Source: Eublepharis macularius (Eukaryota > Chordata > Lepidosauria > Squamata > Eublepharidae). From it: a stretch of 64,000 nt of DNA. Of this stretch, positions 33,840 to 45,631 are shown in pieces. Position 1 is the stretch's first letter, and the number at the start of each line of letters is the position of its first letter. A model generated the notes under the pieces. It did no database searches and was not told the DNA's origin. It saw only the letters and a list, made by a program, of their open reading frames with translations. Made by a program: the position numbers and the translations under genes. The stretch covers positions 23,456,001 to 23,520,000 of the forward strand of contig NC_072801.1 in the NCBI RefSeq assembly GCF_028583425.1, written 5' to 3'.

Positions 33840-36319
33840 CTAAACAAAATTTAAAATATTTTTTTAGAAAATATTAAGCTTGGAAGCAACAGGCTTGTTG
33901 CTGTTACTAGATCTCCACAATCTTGGCCCCTTTAAAGCAATAATTAAGAGTTAGAGATGCTGAGCCTGGGGTTCCTCGGGTTTACACTCAGAGATGGGCC
34001 AGGAGAGCGCGGGGCTTGGAGCTGAGTACATGACTTCGCAGGGTAACTCGTATGTATGAAAACTTCTGATATCCAGGCAGGTCCCTAGGGCAGAAAATGA
34101 CCTTTGCCCAGCAAACCACTAGCTGATACCTTTTACTGGAGATGCCAGAAACTGACCCATGTCAGAACTGGGATTCAAATCCAGACCTCAAATCAGGGTT
34201 GCCAACCTCCAGACGGGTCCTGAAGATCTCCCAGAATGACTACACCCCCAAAATCTCCAGAAATTTCCCAGTCCAGAGCTGGGAACCCTACCCCAAACAG
34301 AGACAATAATATAAACACAGCATCGTTCTGATATCCTAACTGGCACTAATGAAGATATCGGCCTCTGCAGGGGAGAGGGAGGGAAAGAAAGTAAAGGAAG
34401 TTTGTGGGATTCAAACCTACAGGCACAACGCAAGAATTACCACACCTAATCAACTGCATCCCAAGAATATCAAAATCAGCTTCAAGCAATATGATTGGTT
34501 TGGCAGATCAGTGTTTGGAGGGTCTGCGCTTGGCAAAGTCAATTCCAGGTACTTGCCTACTCAGAACACAGCTTTGCACCTCCAAACCCACTTCTAAATC
34601 TGAGCTGTGACTGAACATGTACAGAGGCAAATACCCGGTTTCAAAATGCCACCCCTCTTTTTTCTGCAAGCAAGCTAGCAACAGAAGGCAGGTAAAAGGA
34701 GGAATATCCCCCACCACCACCACCACCGCAACACCACAATAATGATTTCACAGATAAACCAGTGAGAAGAACCCAGGGGAGTTGACATCCTGGTGTAAGT
34801 TGATCCAGCATTCACAATACCACAGCAAATATCCATTTACATAAGTGAGGTTTTGCATAAGCAGAAAAGCACTCACCTGTCCATTCTGCATTCTAAGTAT
34901 TCCTTCGATTCCTGCCTGCACAGGCTGTTCTCAAAGCTGTTCTCTCGTAGACACCTCATATATTTTTCTTTGAATGCTTTACATTCACCTGCAACAGAAG
35001 GAAGGTACATGGGGCGTGGGTGGGGGGAACAGATACAGAATCAGCTCCAAGGTAAAACAAACTGTGATAAAGACAAGACTGGCAGGTGGAGTATTCCATT
35101 CTCTCAAGACATTTCTGTAGAGTTCATAAAGCAGCCATACTTAGATGTATTACCCTCACCCCACCCCTTATCGTCCACTTTTTATATTTTGTTATTTTTG
35201 TACATTTTTCCTATTATTACATTTAATAAAAGATTATCATTGCATTTTTTAAAAGAATGGCTGTATGTAGGAAGCATAGATAAACAAAATAATTGTGCCT
35301 CAACTGGCTACTCTGAATTCTTTTGAGGAAGAACAAGATAAAACTCTTCTTATGAAAAAAAACAGTGTACATTTGAATAATAATTTAGGAAGCTGGATTA
35401 TTTGAGTGGAGGTTGCAATGACACCTCTTTTCCTCTTCCATCACATAAAATACCCTCCAATTCTTTTCCCAATTTTATATTGTCTTATTATTTTTACACC
35501 CTCCTGCTATTCCTCAGTCTACGTTTACACAACTATTGGCATTTATTTTTACTTTTAAAGTGTGACAGAAGAGCTATAGATACATACTTGAAGCAGGTAA
35601 GTAAATAAACATTTAAGCAAGAATGGATGACATAGGTGATTTTTTAAAAAAATTACACCTTACAAGGGAAGAGTGAGTATATTCTGTCTTACCTCATTTT
35701 TCTCTGTGAAATGCTATTGGATGTATTATGCTATTTTTATTTCATTGTTCTTTAATTGTGCCATCCAGCTTTGGTTGTGTGTATCGTTACTGGGTTTTAT
35801 TGCATTTTTTCTTCTCAGTGCAACATAAAGAGAGGGACTAGCATCCCTTAACTTATTTATTTATTACTTACCTACATGGAGTGGGGAAGAATGAGAATGG
35901 TAGATTTCATTTAAGGAGAGGGGAGAGAGATACTGCGTGTTTTTTAATTTTATTTTAATTTGAAACGTTTGTTAACTCTTATCTTAAGTCGCCTTGAGCC
36001 AAGGTGAAAAGGCGGGATAGAAATGTTTTAATAAAAACCACCTGTCCGAACCATTATTGTTAGAACCACTTAAAACTGCTTCTCAGTCTGCAATGAAGTA
36101 GCAAAAAGGCGGGGGGCGGAAGTTTTCCTTTGCAGACCAACCAAGGCAAGAGTGCCTCGGGGCATAAGCAGAGTGCTCCAAGGGACTGGCGCTTTGACCA
36201 GCCGGAGGGCTCCAAGCCCCGCCCTCTCCCCCCTCACCGAAATGATCCAGGGGGAAGGAGCCTTTGTCCGGCGGCCTGGGCTTGAAGCTCTTGCTCCCGA
36301 AGTTCATCGCAGTCGACAT
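33752..36319 (-). CDS. COX19: COX19 cytochrome c oxidase assembly factor, complete (3 coding exons)
   Basis: Spliced minus-strand gene with exons 36238-36319, 34877-34988 and 33752-33839, all joined in frame with GT-AG borders, giving 93 residues (human has 90). COX19 is a small twin-CX9C protein of the mitochondrial intermembrane space and cytosol. It is needed for copper delivery to cytochrome c oxidase, is imported by Mia40 oxidative folding, and works with COX11 and SCO1. The start [23 protein letters not shown] is almost the human sequence. Both CX9C pairs are intact (C30/C40 and C51/C61). The tail LEKLGFKDL is followed by a Lys/Glu-rich end and a TAA stop. It lies between ADAP1 and CYP2W1, as in human. 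No defects seen. Confidence 0.96.
34119..34190 (-). repeat. tRNA-derived SINE fragment, minus
   Basis: AGCTGATACCTTTTACTGGA and GGGATTCAAATCCAGACC resemble the head and body of the 19472 family. In COX19 intron 2. Confidence 0.45.
34196..34291. repeat. GTTGCCA-type MITE, short form
   Basis: AGGGTTGCCAACCTCCAGAC and CCAGTCCAGAGCTGGGAACC are the two inverted ends. In COX19 intron 2. Confidence 0.65.
34877..34988 (-). CDS. COX19: COX19 coding exon 2 (both CX9C motifs)
   Basis: 112 bp: GT completes Gly28, then 36 codons from [12 protein letters not shown] to YLECRMD plus two bases. It holds all four redox cysteines. The acceptor is TTGCAG and the donor GTGAGT. Confidence 0.95.
35000..35960. other. 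COX19: COX19 intron 1, AT-rich, nothing firm
   Basis: Blocks such as ATTTAATAAAAGATTATC suggest old LINE 3' ends, but no family is certain. Confidence 0.35.
35965..36040 (+). repeat. L2/CR1-type LINE 3' tail
   Basis: TTAAGTCGCCTTGAGCCAAG and GGCGGGATAGAAATGTTTTA. Confidence 0.6.
36238..36319 (-). CDS. COX19: COX19 coding exon 1
   Basis: 82 bp: 27 codons plus one base, from [10 protein letters not shown] to FPLDHF. The donor GTGAGG follows at 36237. The start codon is the first ATG in the frame and matches the conserved COX19 N terminus. Confidence 0.95.
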
Positions 36320-36470
36320 GGCTGCAAGAATCGCCTCAGGGCACGGGCCGCCCGCCCGGCAAGCCTCAAATCCGCTTCTACTTCCGGCTTCCGGCGTCGA
36401 GCCAAGCTTAACAGAGGGGAAGCGAGATCGCCGAGCCAGGCCAGAGCAAACGATGGCGAAGTGACTCGAG
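36320..36470 (-). promoter_or_regulatory. COX19: GC-rich promoter / 5' UTR region of COX19
   Basis: A short CpG-dense stretch runs upstream of the COX19 start codon, and the GC-rich zone extends into exon 1 to about 36110. Typical housekeeping CpG promoter; no TATA box recognised. No plus-strand gene starts on the other side, so I see no evidence for a bidirectional pair. Confidence 0.5.
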
Positions 36471-36562
36471 CAGGGATTTCTCCTCTCGTCCTTTCACCCT
36501 GGATGGCGTTTCGCGTTGCAACCTTCGCACGTTATTCAGGCTTGAAATCGTAACACGCAGAT

Positions 36563-36580
36563 ACACACACACACACACGG
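36563..36580. repeat. Short (CA)n tract
   Basis: About eight CA units. Confidence 0.85.
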
Positions 36581-36710
36581 TACTGGCAGTACCCTTATGC
36601 ATTTTTATAATAAGGAGGAAAACCTTGATTTTACAGTTCTCTGCTGCAGGAAAAAACAACATGGTGGCGCCTCAAAGAGTAGTTTTAAAGATGCAACAGT
36701 GGTTAGTAAG

Positions 36711-36957
36711 GTAGTGTGGTGTAGTGGTTAGAGTGGTCTGACTAGGATCTGAGAGACCCAGGTTTGAATAGCCACTCTACCATGGAAGATCACTGGGTGA
36801 CCTTGGGGCAGTCACACCCTCTCAGCCTAATTTACCTCACAGGTTTGTTGTGAGGATGAAGCGGAGGAGAAGAGAACTATTTTAGCCCCTTTGTGTCCCC
36901 ATTGGGGAGGGAGGCTGGATGTTAATTATGACTATAAATAAATAAAACAAATCGATT
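36711..36957 (+). repeat. Sauria SINE-like tRNA-derived SINE, near full length
   Basis: Head GTGTGGTGTAGTGGTTAGAG (A box) and CCAGGTTTGAATAGCC (B box). The body is ACCTTGGGGCAGTCACACCC. The end is TTGGGGAGGGAGGCTGG, with an AAAT-rich tail. Confidence 0.82.
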
Positions 36958-37199
36958 CATGACAAAGCAAAATCCTTACCAACTCCTTAAAAATGGTAGG
37001 TAGGGAAAACATCACCTGTGACTCAATTCAAACAGGTGTTCTGTTCTTAGATTTTTTTTGTTCCCCCACTACACCTACACTGAAACTTGAAACTGAAAAC
37101 GACACCCTGGTCAATTATACAACTACTAGTTTCCATGGGTTGAAATGTGAGGTTTTTATTAATGTTTCTCTTGCGGCCATCAACATCTGATTTTTTTTC

Positions 37200-37740
37200 T
37201 AGATTTGCACACCATTGGTTGTTTTCTGTAATGCAAAACCATACTTTGTAATTAGCTTCCCTTCCTATCATATACCAATAAACTAATATTAGAGGCTTCA
37301 AAAGACAAACAGAATGAGTCAAAACAAAATGTTGCATAACAATCAGATTTTAACAAAGCAGATCTTATTTAGAAGGTGCTCTTTGTCTGATCTCTATAAA
37401 GGACTTAAGGTTAAATTTGACCAGCTTTTCCGCTGGTGGAACTGGGAGGAGGCCATGTTGGGGATCCTGGGACCTGCATGGCCAAAAGTTGTATGAGATG
37501 GGAATTGTAGGAAGGAAAAGGAGTGGGTGAGATGAGCGGAAAAGCTGGCTGCATCCAACCCACAAGTAATTTACAATCCCCTCAAAAGTACATTCTAGTA
37601 ATTCACCATAATGTTGACAGCCTATTTGAACAGGGAGCTGAAATCACAGTGGAGGGGGAGGGAAGACCCTCACAGATACAGTTTCAAAAAAAGTTAATGC
37701 CAAATCTTAACTAGGGAAGAGTGAATTGGGTTTATGTACC
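37200..37740. other. Intergenic, nothing recognised
   Basis: No repeat family, exon or regulatory motif that I can name. Confidence 0.4.
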
Positions 37741-37890
37741 TAGGATTGCCAACCACTTGGTGGGGCCTTGATATCTCCTAGAGTTACAACTAATTTCCGG
37801 ACTAGAGAGATCAATTCCCCTAGAGAAAATGGCAGCTCCACAGGCTCTGCCTCCAAATCTCCAGGAATGTCCAAATCCAGAGCTGGTGAC
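37741..37890. repeat. GTTGCCA-type MITE
   Basis: CTAGGATTGCCAACCACTTG start, GAGAGATCAATTCCCCTAGA core, CAAATCTCCAGGAATGTCC near the end. Confidence 0.65.
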
Positions 37891-37894
37891 TGTT

Positions 37895-39375
37895 TGTACC
37901 AAGTACCTTCTTTTTCAGCCAGAGTGACCCAAGCTGAACGTGGGTTTGTCCACTCTGCTTAGCTTCCCAGGAAGGTTCTTTCACAATTTCTACAGTAATA
38001 TTGAAGAGATACTGCCAGCGAAGGATGACACCATTTCTATATTCTTGGGCCAGCTATCCCATCCAGATACTTTGAGAACTATCAGAGTCTTCTTTTAACT
38101 TATTTTTAACCTTGGGCAAATTTGTTTTTAACAAAGACTCAACTTTTTTTCTGTTTTAATTGTGATAACAGTTAAGACATACTATTCTTTACAAAGTATT
38201 TGATTTTCAAGGGTCTTTGGCAGTGTCCGTTTTCAGAGATGGTAAAATTAAAGATAGAAATAAACAAAGAAAAAAATCAGAGGACTTGGGAAGAATCATA
38301 GAGGCTAACAATGCCAGGCATGTTCTTGACAGATTGAAGCCAAATCCTTATGTGTAACTTGCAGAGGAAGGTTTTCTGGGCAAGCTGACGGTTTCAGGTT
38401 TTTTTCTGATTTTGCTCTGGGACGAGGGATCTGAATCCTGCCAGAGAGGAAGTCAATGAGATCTTTGCACATTTCTGAGCTTTCCAGTTTTCTGTTAACC
38501 CAGCAAAACTCAGGGAAGTGCCAAATGGCTGGGCAAAAATTCCTTTATTTATAACAGGGCTGACAGGATTTTGGATATCCTTTCATCAGCAACAGGAGAG
38601 GTGAAGAACTGAAAGGAGACTTGCCAGAGGCATCTCCCCCCTTCCCAAATTCAGGCAGACTAACCAAATCATTGGCAATGTTATGTTTATTTAATTTAGA
38701 AGATTTCTGTACTGTCCCTTCAGAGATCTGCTCAAAGTGGCTCACATGACAGAAACATAAAACCATTCAAATTGACAACTGTTTAAAAAAAACCACCAAT
38801 AAAAACCCAAGAGCTTAAATGCACATAGAAGCCCAAATCACAAACCTTTTAGTTACCTTAAATAATCCTCACAACTGTCCCACAGCCAGAAACAGAAAAT
38901 CGGTTGCAAAAATGATTCAGGAAAAATAATCCATCAAATCAGCCAATCTGGAACTTGGTATGGTAAAACGGGCATTTCAGGAAGCGCAGTTGAGGCTTAA
39001 ATCAGCAATGTGAAGCCCCCTGTGATGTTTTTGAAGGTCATCCCCAGCTTTCTCTGACTACCTCATCAGCCCTGGGCCACAGAGCTCTTGCTCCTGCCCC
39101 CCCAAGCTATCTTTCATGTGTGAACTCTCTCCAGTGGCCCAATTTTATCACTACAAGCTCCCTGTAGTGCCTGTCAGTTTTGGACAAGAAGCTTGGCTAT
39201 GTGGTAAAGCATCATGGGACATGTTCAGACATGGGCAAAGCTCATCTCTTGATGCACAGAGAAGTTACAACGGATGACTGTTGTGTCGTCATCCTCCCCC
39301 ATCGCCAACCTCAACTGCCTTCTACCCCTAGGGCCAAAACTAATTCGTTTCCTCCCTGACCTCTCTCCCCCTACC
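37895..39375. other. Intergenic, nothing recognised
   Basis: Unique-looking; no exon or element end found. Confidence 0.4.
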
Positions 39376-39379
39376 CTTT

Positions 39380-39538
39380 CTGTTTGATGGGGCATCAATC
39401 ACTTATCACACTCTGAGTGTGATAAGTGCTTTTAAATGTTCTTATTTGATATGTGATATTTGTATTTTGTTATCTGCCCTGAGCCTGCGAAAGTGGGGAG
39501 GACGGAATATAAATATAATAAATTAAATTAAATTAAAT
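39380..39538 (+). repeat. L2/CR1-type LINE 3' tail with (TTAAA)n
   Basis: TATCTGCCCTGAGCCTGCGA and GGAGGACGGAATATAAAT, then AAATTAAATTAAATTAAAT. A Penelope-like element begins right after it. Confidence 0.6.
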
Positions 39539-39540
39539 GA

Positions 39541-39578
39541 TGGCTGTTGTGGGTTTTCCAGGCTGTATTGCCGTGGTC
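39541..39578 (-). repeat. Inverted terminal segment of the Penelope-like element (left)
   Basis: TGGCTGTTGTGGGTTTTCCA and CTGTATTGCCGTGGTC are the reverse complement of 40812-40850, with two differences. Confidence 0.85.
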
Positions 39579-40749
39579 AGCACCCCACAAACCTAGTGTA
39601 TGGTTCTGGTTTGTGGATGATACATTTATCATTTGGAGCCATGGGGAGGAAGAATTGATGGGGTTTTTGAATCATCTCAACAACATCCACCTGAACATAC
39701 AATTCACAATGGAGAAAGAAATCGAGGGAAAACTCCCATTCCTGGATACCTTGGTCATCCACAAAGCAAACTTTCAGTTAGGTCACAAGGTCTACAGGAA
39801 ACCAACTCACACTGATCGGTACTTACACAAAAACTCCAATCACCACCCCTGATAGAAAAGAGGCATAATGAAAACATTAGTGGATCGTGCAAGACGGATA
39901 TGTGAGCCGCACTTTCTCAATGAGGAAATTAATCATCTAAACCACGCACTTCAGGCAAATGGCTACTCCAGAAATGAAATCCGAAGAGCAATCAAACCCA
40001 GGATGAATCAAACAACCAAGGAAAAACAGTCTCCTACAGGAAAAGTGTTTTTGCCATATATCAAAGGAATTACTGATCAGATGGGAAAGCTTATGAAAAA
40101 GCATAACCTTCAAGCAGTATTCAGACCCACCCGAAAAATACAACAGATGCTACGATCAGCAAAAGACAGTAGAGACCCCCTCACCTCTGCAGGAGTATAC
40201 CGTATACCCTGCAGCTGTGGACAAGTTTACATCGGGACCACAAAGCGTAGCATCCAGACAAGAATAAAAGAACATGAAAGACACTGCAGACTTGGACAAC
40301 CTGAAAAATCAGCAGTGGCTGAACATAGCCTAACTCAAACAGGGCACAGTATCTTATTCCAGGACACCAAAATACTGGACAACACTTCCAACTACTTTGT
40401 CAGACTGCACAGGGAAGCCATTGAAATTCACAAGCATAAGCAAAACTTCAACAGGAAAGAAGAAACCTTAAGAATGAACAGAGCATGGGCTCCGGTTCTG
40501 AAAAACACCAGGCCAACAAAACATTCTATCCCCGGCAATAGCCCTGCAGAGAAGATTAGCACATCAAGTACCAATCGATATGCAAAAGAACCTCCTCAGG
40601 ATACAGTGAAGCCTCCCGCCATTAGCATTCCACACCCTGGGAAACTCTTACAGGATGACTCAGCTCAACCCCACCCCTCCTGAGTAGATACAAATGACCT
40701 ACATCTTTTCCACACTGTGACACTGAGAGATCTCTGTCTTTTGGTGCTA

Positions 40750-40795
40750 CACCTCTGAAGATGCCAGCCACAGCTGCTGGCGAAACGTCAGGAAC
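40750..40795 (+). ncRNA. Hammerhead-ribozyme-like motif in Penelope-like element
   Basis: CTGAAGA (40755-40761) is followed by T, a 6-bp stem GCCAGC/GCTGGC (40763-40768 with 40776-40781), GAAA (40782-40785), C and GTC (40787-40789). CCT before the core pairs with AGG after it, as stem I would. Penelope-like elements are known to carry minimal hammerheads. The extra T before stem II is unlike the canonical core, so activity is uncertain. Confidence 0.5.
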
Positions 40796-40811
40796 TACAA
40801 TGCCAAGACCA

Positions 40812-40850
40812 CAGCAATACAGCCCGGAAAACCCACAACAGCCATTGTTC
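40812..40850 (+). repeat. Inverted terminal segment of the Penelope-like element (right)
   Basis: ACAGCAATACAGCCCGGAAA and ACCCACAACAGCCAT, the inverted partner of 39541-39578. Confidence 0.85.
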
Positions 40851-40859
40851 TCTGGCCGT

Positions 40860-41765
40860 GAAAGCCTTCAACAATACAAATTAAATGATGCTTTTTATAA
40901 ACACACACACACAACGGATCAGTGTCATCACTTCCCTCTGAGAGACAGTAAATGAGGCTTGGGTAAAAGCAGAAACAAACTCCAATAGCAGCAACGCTTC
41001 CTAAATGAGGCCATTCCCCACCACCACCCATGTATGGAAGCAAGCCAGTTGGGAAAATCTGATGTCAGTTCACTTCAAGTGCCGTGCAGAAAGCATCGAG
41101 TCAAACTCACACCTGGCTGTTCTCCGCAGGTTCCGGATTCAAAGCTGCCTGGAAACCCCAGAAGGAAGACTGCCATCCAAGATGAAACATCCGTCTTTTA
41201 AAGAATTGGGGATTCTCCATCAAAGGGCCAGGCTGACGTCTGTTGCTGCCCTAGGCAAACTAAAAGATATTCCTCTCCTCCTGGTTTTATTGGAGAACAG
41301 CAGCTGTGGCACACTGCTGTGATCAAAAGTAAGTTGTGATACAGCTGGCCTCATTTTTAACTCCTCCCTTTTGCAAACATGTATCTAATAGCCACCATCC
41401 AAATCAAATAATCCACAAAAGGGAATGTAAGGTAAATATGAAAAGTAAAACAAAATCACAGGATAAAATAAAATCAAGGAAGGATAAAAAAAATGTCAAT
41501 ATCTCAACAGAACTTGGTTGCTGTTTGGTGTTGCCTAGGCAACCAAGAAAGCCAACCAAGATCTCATGATGCTATCTTGCAAAATCTTAGCAGCTATTTT
41601 GAGCTGCGGGTGCGGGCAGAACTCAGAGCAAAAGAGGAGAAAGCAAGGATGAGGGGATTTCCTCTGTCCTGGGAGTCCTCAAATCTTCCCCTTAAGTGGT
41701 CAACCTGTGTCTGATGTAACACTTCAAACTGCATGCGAGATACTAAATTCTCCTCTGTACTAAGA
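40860..41765. other. Intergenic, nothing recognised
   Basis: A short (AC)n run at 40902-40913; otherwise unique-looking. Confidence 0.4.
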
Positions 41766-41767
41766 AA

Positions 41768-41866
41768 AATGCTCTTTGCACACAGAAAACTAACATGCCA
41801 GGAGAAAGGCTGTTCTGGAACCTCTCTCCCTGGCATGCTAGTTTTCTATGTGCACAGAACATTCAT
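41768..41866. mobile_element. Short fold-back MITE
   Basis: TGCACACAGAAAACTAACAT faces ATGCTAGTTTTCTATGTGCA. A shorter relative is at 31366-31440 (CACACAGAAAACTACCATGT facing ACATGCTACTTTTCTAC). Confidence 0.65.
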
Positions 41867-42419
41867 TTTTGTACAGAAGCACATTTCCATCATGTCAGCC
41901 CACACCTGCATCCCTGTGCGGTCTGGCCCAGATGCAGCAAGTATCTGTGTGTCTGTGCCATGATCCATAGAGGGAGATCAAAGGACACCCCCTGTATCCC
42001 TTGCAAATGCAAAGCTGGTGAAAGCAGATTCCTTAGAAGTTTGGAGCCAAAGACCCAGACTGTCTGTAGCAACTCTTTTGCTAGAGTCCAAGATTTTCTT
42101 CAAGGCACGTACCCATTCCCATCTGATACTGGGAAACATTTGCTAAGTCCCACAATTGTAAATGGTATTGCTTAAGTTTTGGATGGCCCTTATTTGAATG
42201 GGTTCCTTCCATTGTGTTTATGAACTATCCTTGCCTGAGTACTGCTTCTAGTGGGGGGAACTTGTTTGTCTTTAAAGTGCTACTGGACTCAGATTTTGTT
42301 CTATTACTACAGATTAAAATGGCTAGCCACCTGAAACTAATTCTAGGGGAATTACGGTGTATTTTAATACCTTTTAATTGATCTCATAAGCATATTTGGA
42401 GGGTATTTTTATAAGAGTT

Positions 42420-42590
42420 TTTGTCATGAAGTCACAGCCTACTTACGGTGACTCAGTAGGGTTTTCAAGGCAAGAGAGGTTCAAAGGAGGCTTGCCTGCC
42501 TGCGCATACTGACCCTGGACTTCCATGGTGGTCTCCCATCCAAGTACTAACCAGAGCTCACCCTGCTTATTACCCAAGATCCAGTGGCAT
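42420..42590 (-). repeat. 5S rRNA-derived SINE, minus
   Basis: GGTCTCCCATCCAAGTACTA and CACCCTGCTTATTACCCAAG are the 5S promoter region in reverse. TTTTCAAGGCAAGAGAGG is the shared body. Confidence 0.75.
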
Positions 42591-42904
42591 AGTGTGGGAG
42601 GGGCCAGAGGGGCGGCCGCCCTGGGCACAAAATTATTAGGGAGTGCCAGCCACCGAGGAGAGCCTGCGCCACGTGCGTGGGAGCCAGGAGGCCACCTGCA
42701 CCACCCTGGCTGCCCACCATGCTGACAGGGTAGCCAGCTTGCTGGGCGCTGAGCTGGCCCTCCGTGGCTGCTGGCCAAGGAGCACACCAAGTGGGTGGCA
42801 GCAATGCGGGCGGCTGCAGTGAGCGGCTGTGGTGGAGAGGTAAGGGGTGAGGAGGCAAGCGGCTCCCAAATCGCGGGAGCGCTCCCGAGGGGGGCAAGCA
42901 GCTG

Positions 42905-43600
42905 TGGCAATATGTTCAAATGTTGATAAGTTTATAAGATCTTCAATCCAGTGATTTACAGGAGGTGGACCTTTATCTTTCCAGTGTTGAAGTATAAGTC
43001 TTTTAGCAACTGTAAGGGCACAGAGGTTCCATTTCTGTTGACCATCAGTTAGATTTCAAGAGACAGGCAAGTAGTTTAAGAGTGTATTAACATCCTCAGA
43101 AATAAATGAGTTTTCTAACACAGAATTAATATAACTAATAATTTCCTCCCCAAAGGGCTGAATGACTAAACATGACCAAAGCATATACTTAAGAGATCCA
43201 TTTTGTGAATTACACCATCAACAGACACTGCGCTTAAACCTTTAGTAAAAAGATGCTGTGGTGTCCAATATACCCTTAATATATTTTTTTTTGCTGATTA
43301 AATCGCAACTTAAGATCCATAGTAGCAACAGGTATATGACTTAAGTCCTTATGCTGTTGCTGTAGCAAAACTGGACATTCCAGGTTATTATTCCATGCAT
43401 CTCTAAGATTCTGTGTATCATATTTATTAATCAACTTCTAATATTTATATACAAATATTGTAGATTTTGCTTTCTGCATTGATTCAATAAGAATCTCCAA
43501 AAGTGGGGGAAATTCTGAAGCACTCAAAGCTGCCGGACCATATTTGGTCACCAAAAAATGTTGCAATTGTATATATTGCCATTTGGCAAATCATATTTCC
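42905..43600 (-). mobile_element. L1-type LINE, ORF2 C-terminal piece, minus
   Basis: The minus strand reads YLKYMLWSCLVIQPFGEEII, then QQKWNLCALTVAKRLILQHW and GPPPVNHWIEDL, the C-terminal pattern of L1 ORF2 (aromatic block, then AKRLI--HWK). Stops and frame breaks show it is old. The low-coordinate border is near the GC-rich block that ends at 42904. Confidence 0.65.
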
Positions 43601-43624
43601 CAACCCAGAGTTGGCAACCCTAGG

Positions 43625-45240
43625 TAACAAGTAACCATGGTGATAATAACCCTAACTGATTAAGGTCTCCTAGCTGGGGGACCTAATTTAAAAAATGCAT
43701 GCGCAAACCTCCACATTCCCTCTGTCTTAATCTCTGTGCTGAAAAATAATATATACATCACCCCATTTCAAGAAAGTGGGCTTAAGTTCATGGTATCCCA
43801 GTGACACCTATGTTCTGCTTTGCCAAGAGAATGAAAAAAAAATTGTGATGAGCCAGTTTTGGGTAAACCCCCCTACAAAAAAAGGAATGTACTACCCCCC
43901 CTCCCACCAACTCAAACCAAATATTAACATTTTTGGGTGAAAGGAAACACCTGCAAGACAAATTTGATCACAAAGGTTAATGGAAAGAAACATTCCAAGC
44001 TGACAGAAGACATTATCCTCATTGGCCACGCCTGCCATTTTGGTATAGAAACTGTATTCTGGGTCATCAACCTGTCATTTGATGGGGGAGAAAATGTGTT
44101 TAGTTTTAACGACATTAACTTCTTCTGAGATTTGTAAAGCCGTTTACACTCCATGCATAGTCCACTCAAAATATATGTCAGGTACCGTATGCATGAAATA
44201 CTAAAGGAATCCATCAACTGTCAAAGGCTGCTCTTACGGTTAATGGATGAGCCCTATACTTCACTCCGGCACAGAGACAATGTAAAGGCTGATCTGCCCC
44301 TGGGCAGGTTTTAAGTCTCTGGTGGACAGTGCAATTAATCCCTCCTTGTGACAAACACATTTTTTCTTGTCATGAGTAGGTGATCCAGCATCAGGAAAAG
44401 GGAAGACAGACATGGTGGCAACTACACTTTTCTGTAAGCCTCATGTGGACCCTTTAGAACTGATCTATCCATGATACAGACGGAGGTGGTAGATTGAGGA
44501 GGGGTGGGATGGGAACGGAATTCTGAAATCTGCCGTGTCAGAACACAGTGAATAGTACAAACAGCACCATTTGTTCCTTTGCAGGGGGGGAAAACTCCAT
44601 GCATGCAGAAAACTAGCACACAAGGATGGAAAGTTCTACACTTTCTTATTTATCCTGCCTACTTCCAAAGTGCTCAGGGCAGCGTATACAGCTCTCCTGT
44701 CCTCCATGGATGAGGAAGAGTACTAAGAGGCCCAAGACTGGCCCATATGTTATATGGTAGATTGGAACTGTCTCAGTCCAGGGCTCTAAGCGATGCACCA
44801 CACTGGCCTACATGGGTAGTTTTCCATTTGTAGGGAGCTATAAGCCCCTTTCTGCATCAAAAGTGATGTACTCTCCCCCCTCAGGTAGGGTTGCCAGCCT
44901 CCAGGTAGTAAGCAGAAATAGCAGGGAAGACCCGGATAGTAGTGGCTAGAAATAACAAGTCCGGGAATATACCGTTAGCCAACAATTAAATTGTATAATA
45001 TTCTTTTTTAAATAAGTGCAAAGTGCAAAAGTGCCAAAAGTGCCTTAATAAATATACAATTTCAATAAATACAATTATACACAATACTCTTCCTATGTCC
45101 AAGTTGTTATGGTAAACACTTATATCCAACAAGACTGTAGTAAACGCCACAATGGGCACACTCATAAAAGTCACAGAGCTAGGAGAAGAGGTGACTCCAG
45201 TCCAATCCTAGTTGCAATAATCTCCAAAGATGTGCCGACG
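43625..45240. other. Intergenic, few recognisable parts
   Basis: One end of a GTTGCCA MITE is at 44884-44910. The rest is not assignable. Confidence 0.35.
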
Positions 45241-45259
45241 GGATTATGCAGGCATATTA

Positions 45260-45300
45260 GACAATTCCCGTTTCGTGTATATAACACTTCTTCTGGGCAC
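45260..45300 (-). ncRNA. Degraded hammerhead-like core in an unclassified repeat
   Basis: On the minus strand CAGAAGA (45295-45289), one A, a 4-bp stem GTGT/ACAC and GAAA (45274-45271), then C and a later GTC. The second core base is A rather than T, and no stem I is visible. The layout copies the one at 40755. Confidence 0.25.
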
Positions 45301-45631
45301 AATTAAAGCTGGACTTTTTTGAGAACTACTGGAATTGTTGTGGTTATATTAATTTCCTCCTAGGATTCAGTCATTGACAGAACTCAACGTTGGGGCTCAC
45401 TGAGGATTGAGCTGCAAGCCATGGGCCTTTGTCTGCAGATTCACATCTTTTGTCTCACCCAAGCTTTGTAGGGTACAGCTTCAAATCCAAAGGACATTCT
45501 AGAAACAAGTCCACAAGAACAGGCCCCAGTCAGAGACAAGAAACTCCATTCCAAACACAGCACCAAGGTCAGTAATGAGCTGACAAGTTGCTTCCACTAC
45601 AGCTGACAAGTTGCTTCTTGCAGCTGTAATG

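Larger units (their letters stand above)
39541..40855 (+). mobile_element. Penelope-like retroelement, 5'-truncated, with GIY-YIG endonuclease
   Basis: The end of a Penelope-type reverse transcriptase is at 39598-39849 (FVDDTFIIW, the palm-motif region, then KLPFLDTLV and RKPTHTDRYLH). It is followed by the linker and endonuclease at 39868-40683 (FLPYIKGITDQMGKLMKKHN, then GVYRIPCSCGQVYIGTTKRS with R132, E135 and the REAIEIHK end). The reading frame is broken once between the two parts. Most of the RT is missing. The two ends of the insertion are inverted copies of one another. A hammerhead-like motif lies in the 3' part. Such elements are known from lizards; they are not LTR elements and carry no capsid gene. 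Confidence 0.9.

Noticed and set aside
36711-36790. Possible tRNA gene
   Set aside because: The A and B box words belong to the head of a SINE repeated elsewhere in the window; no full cloverleaf.
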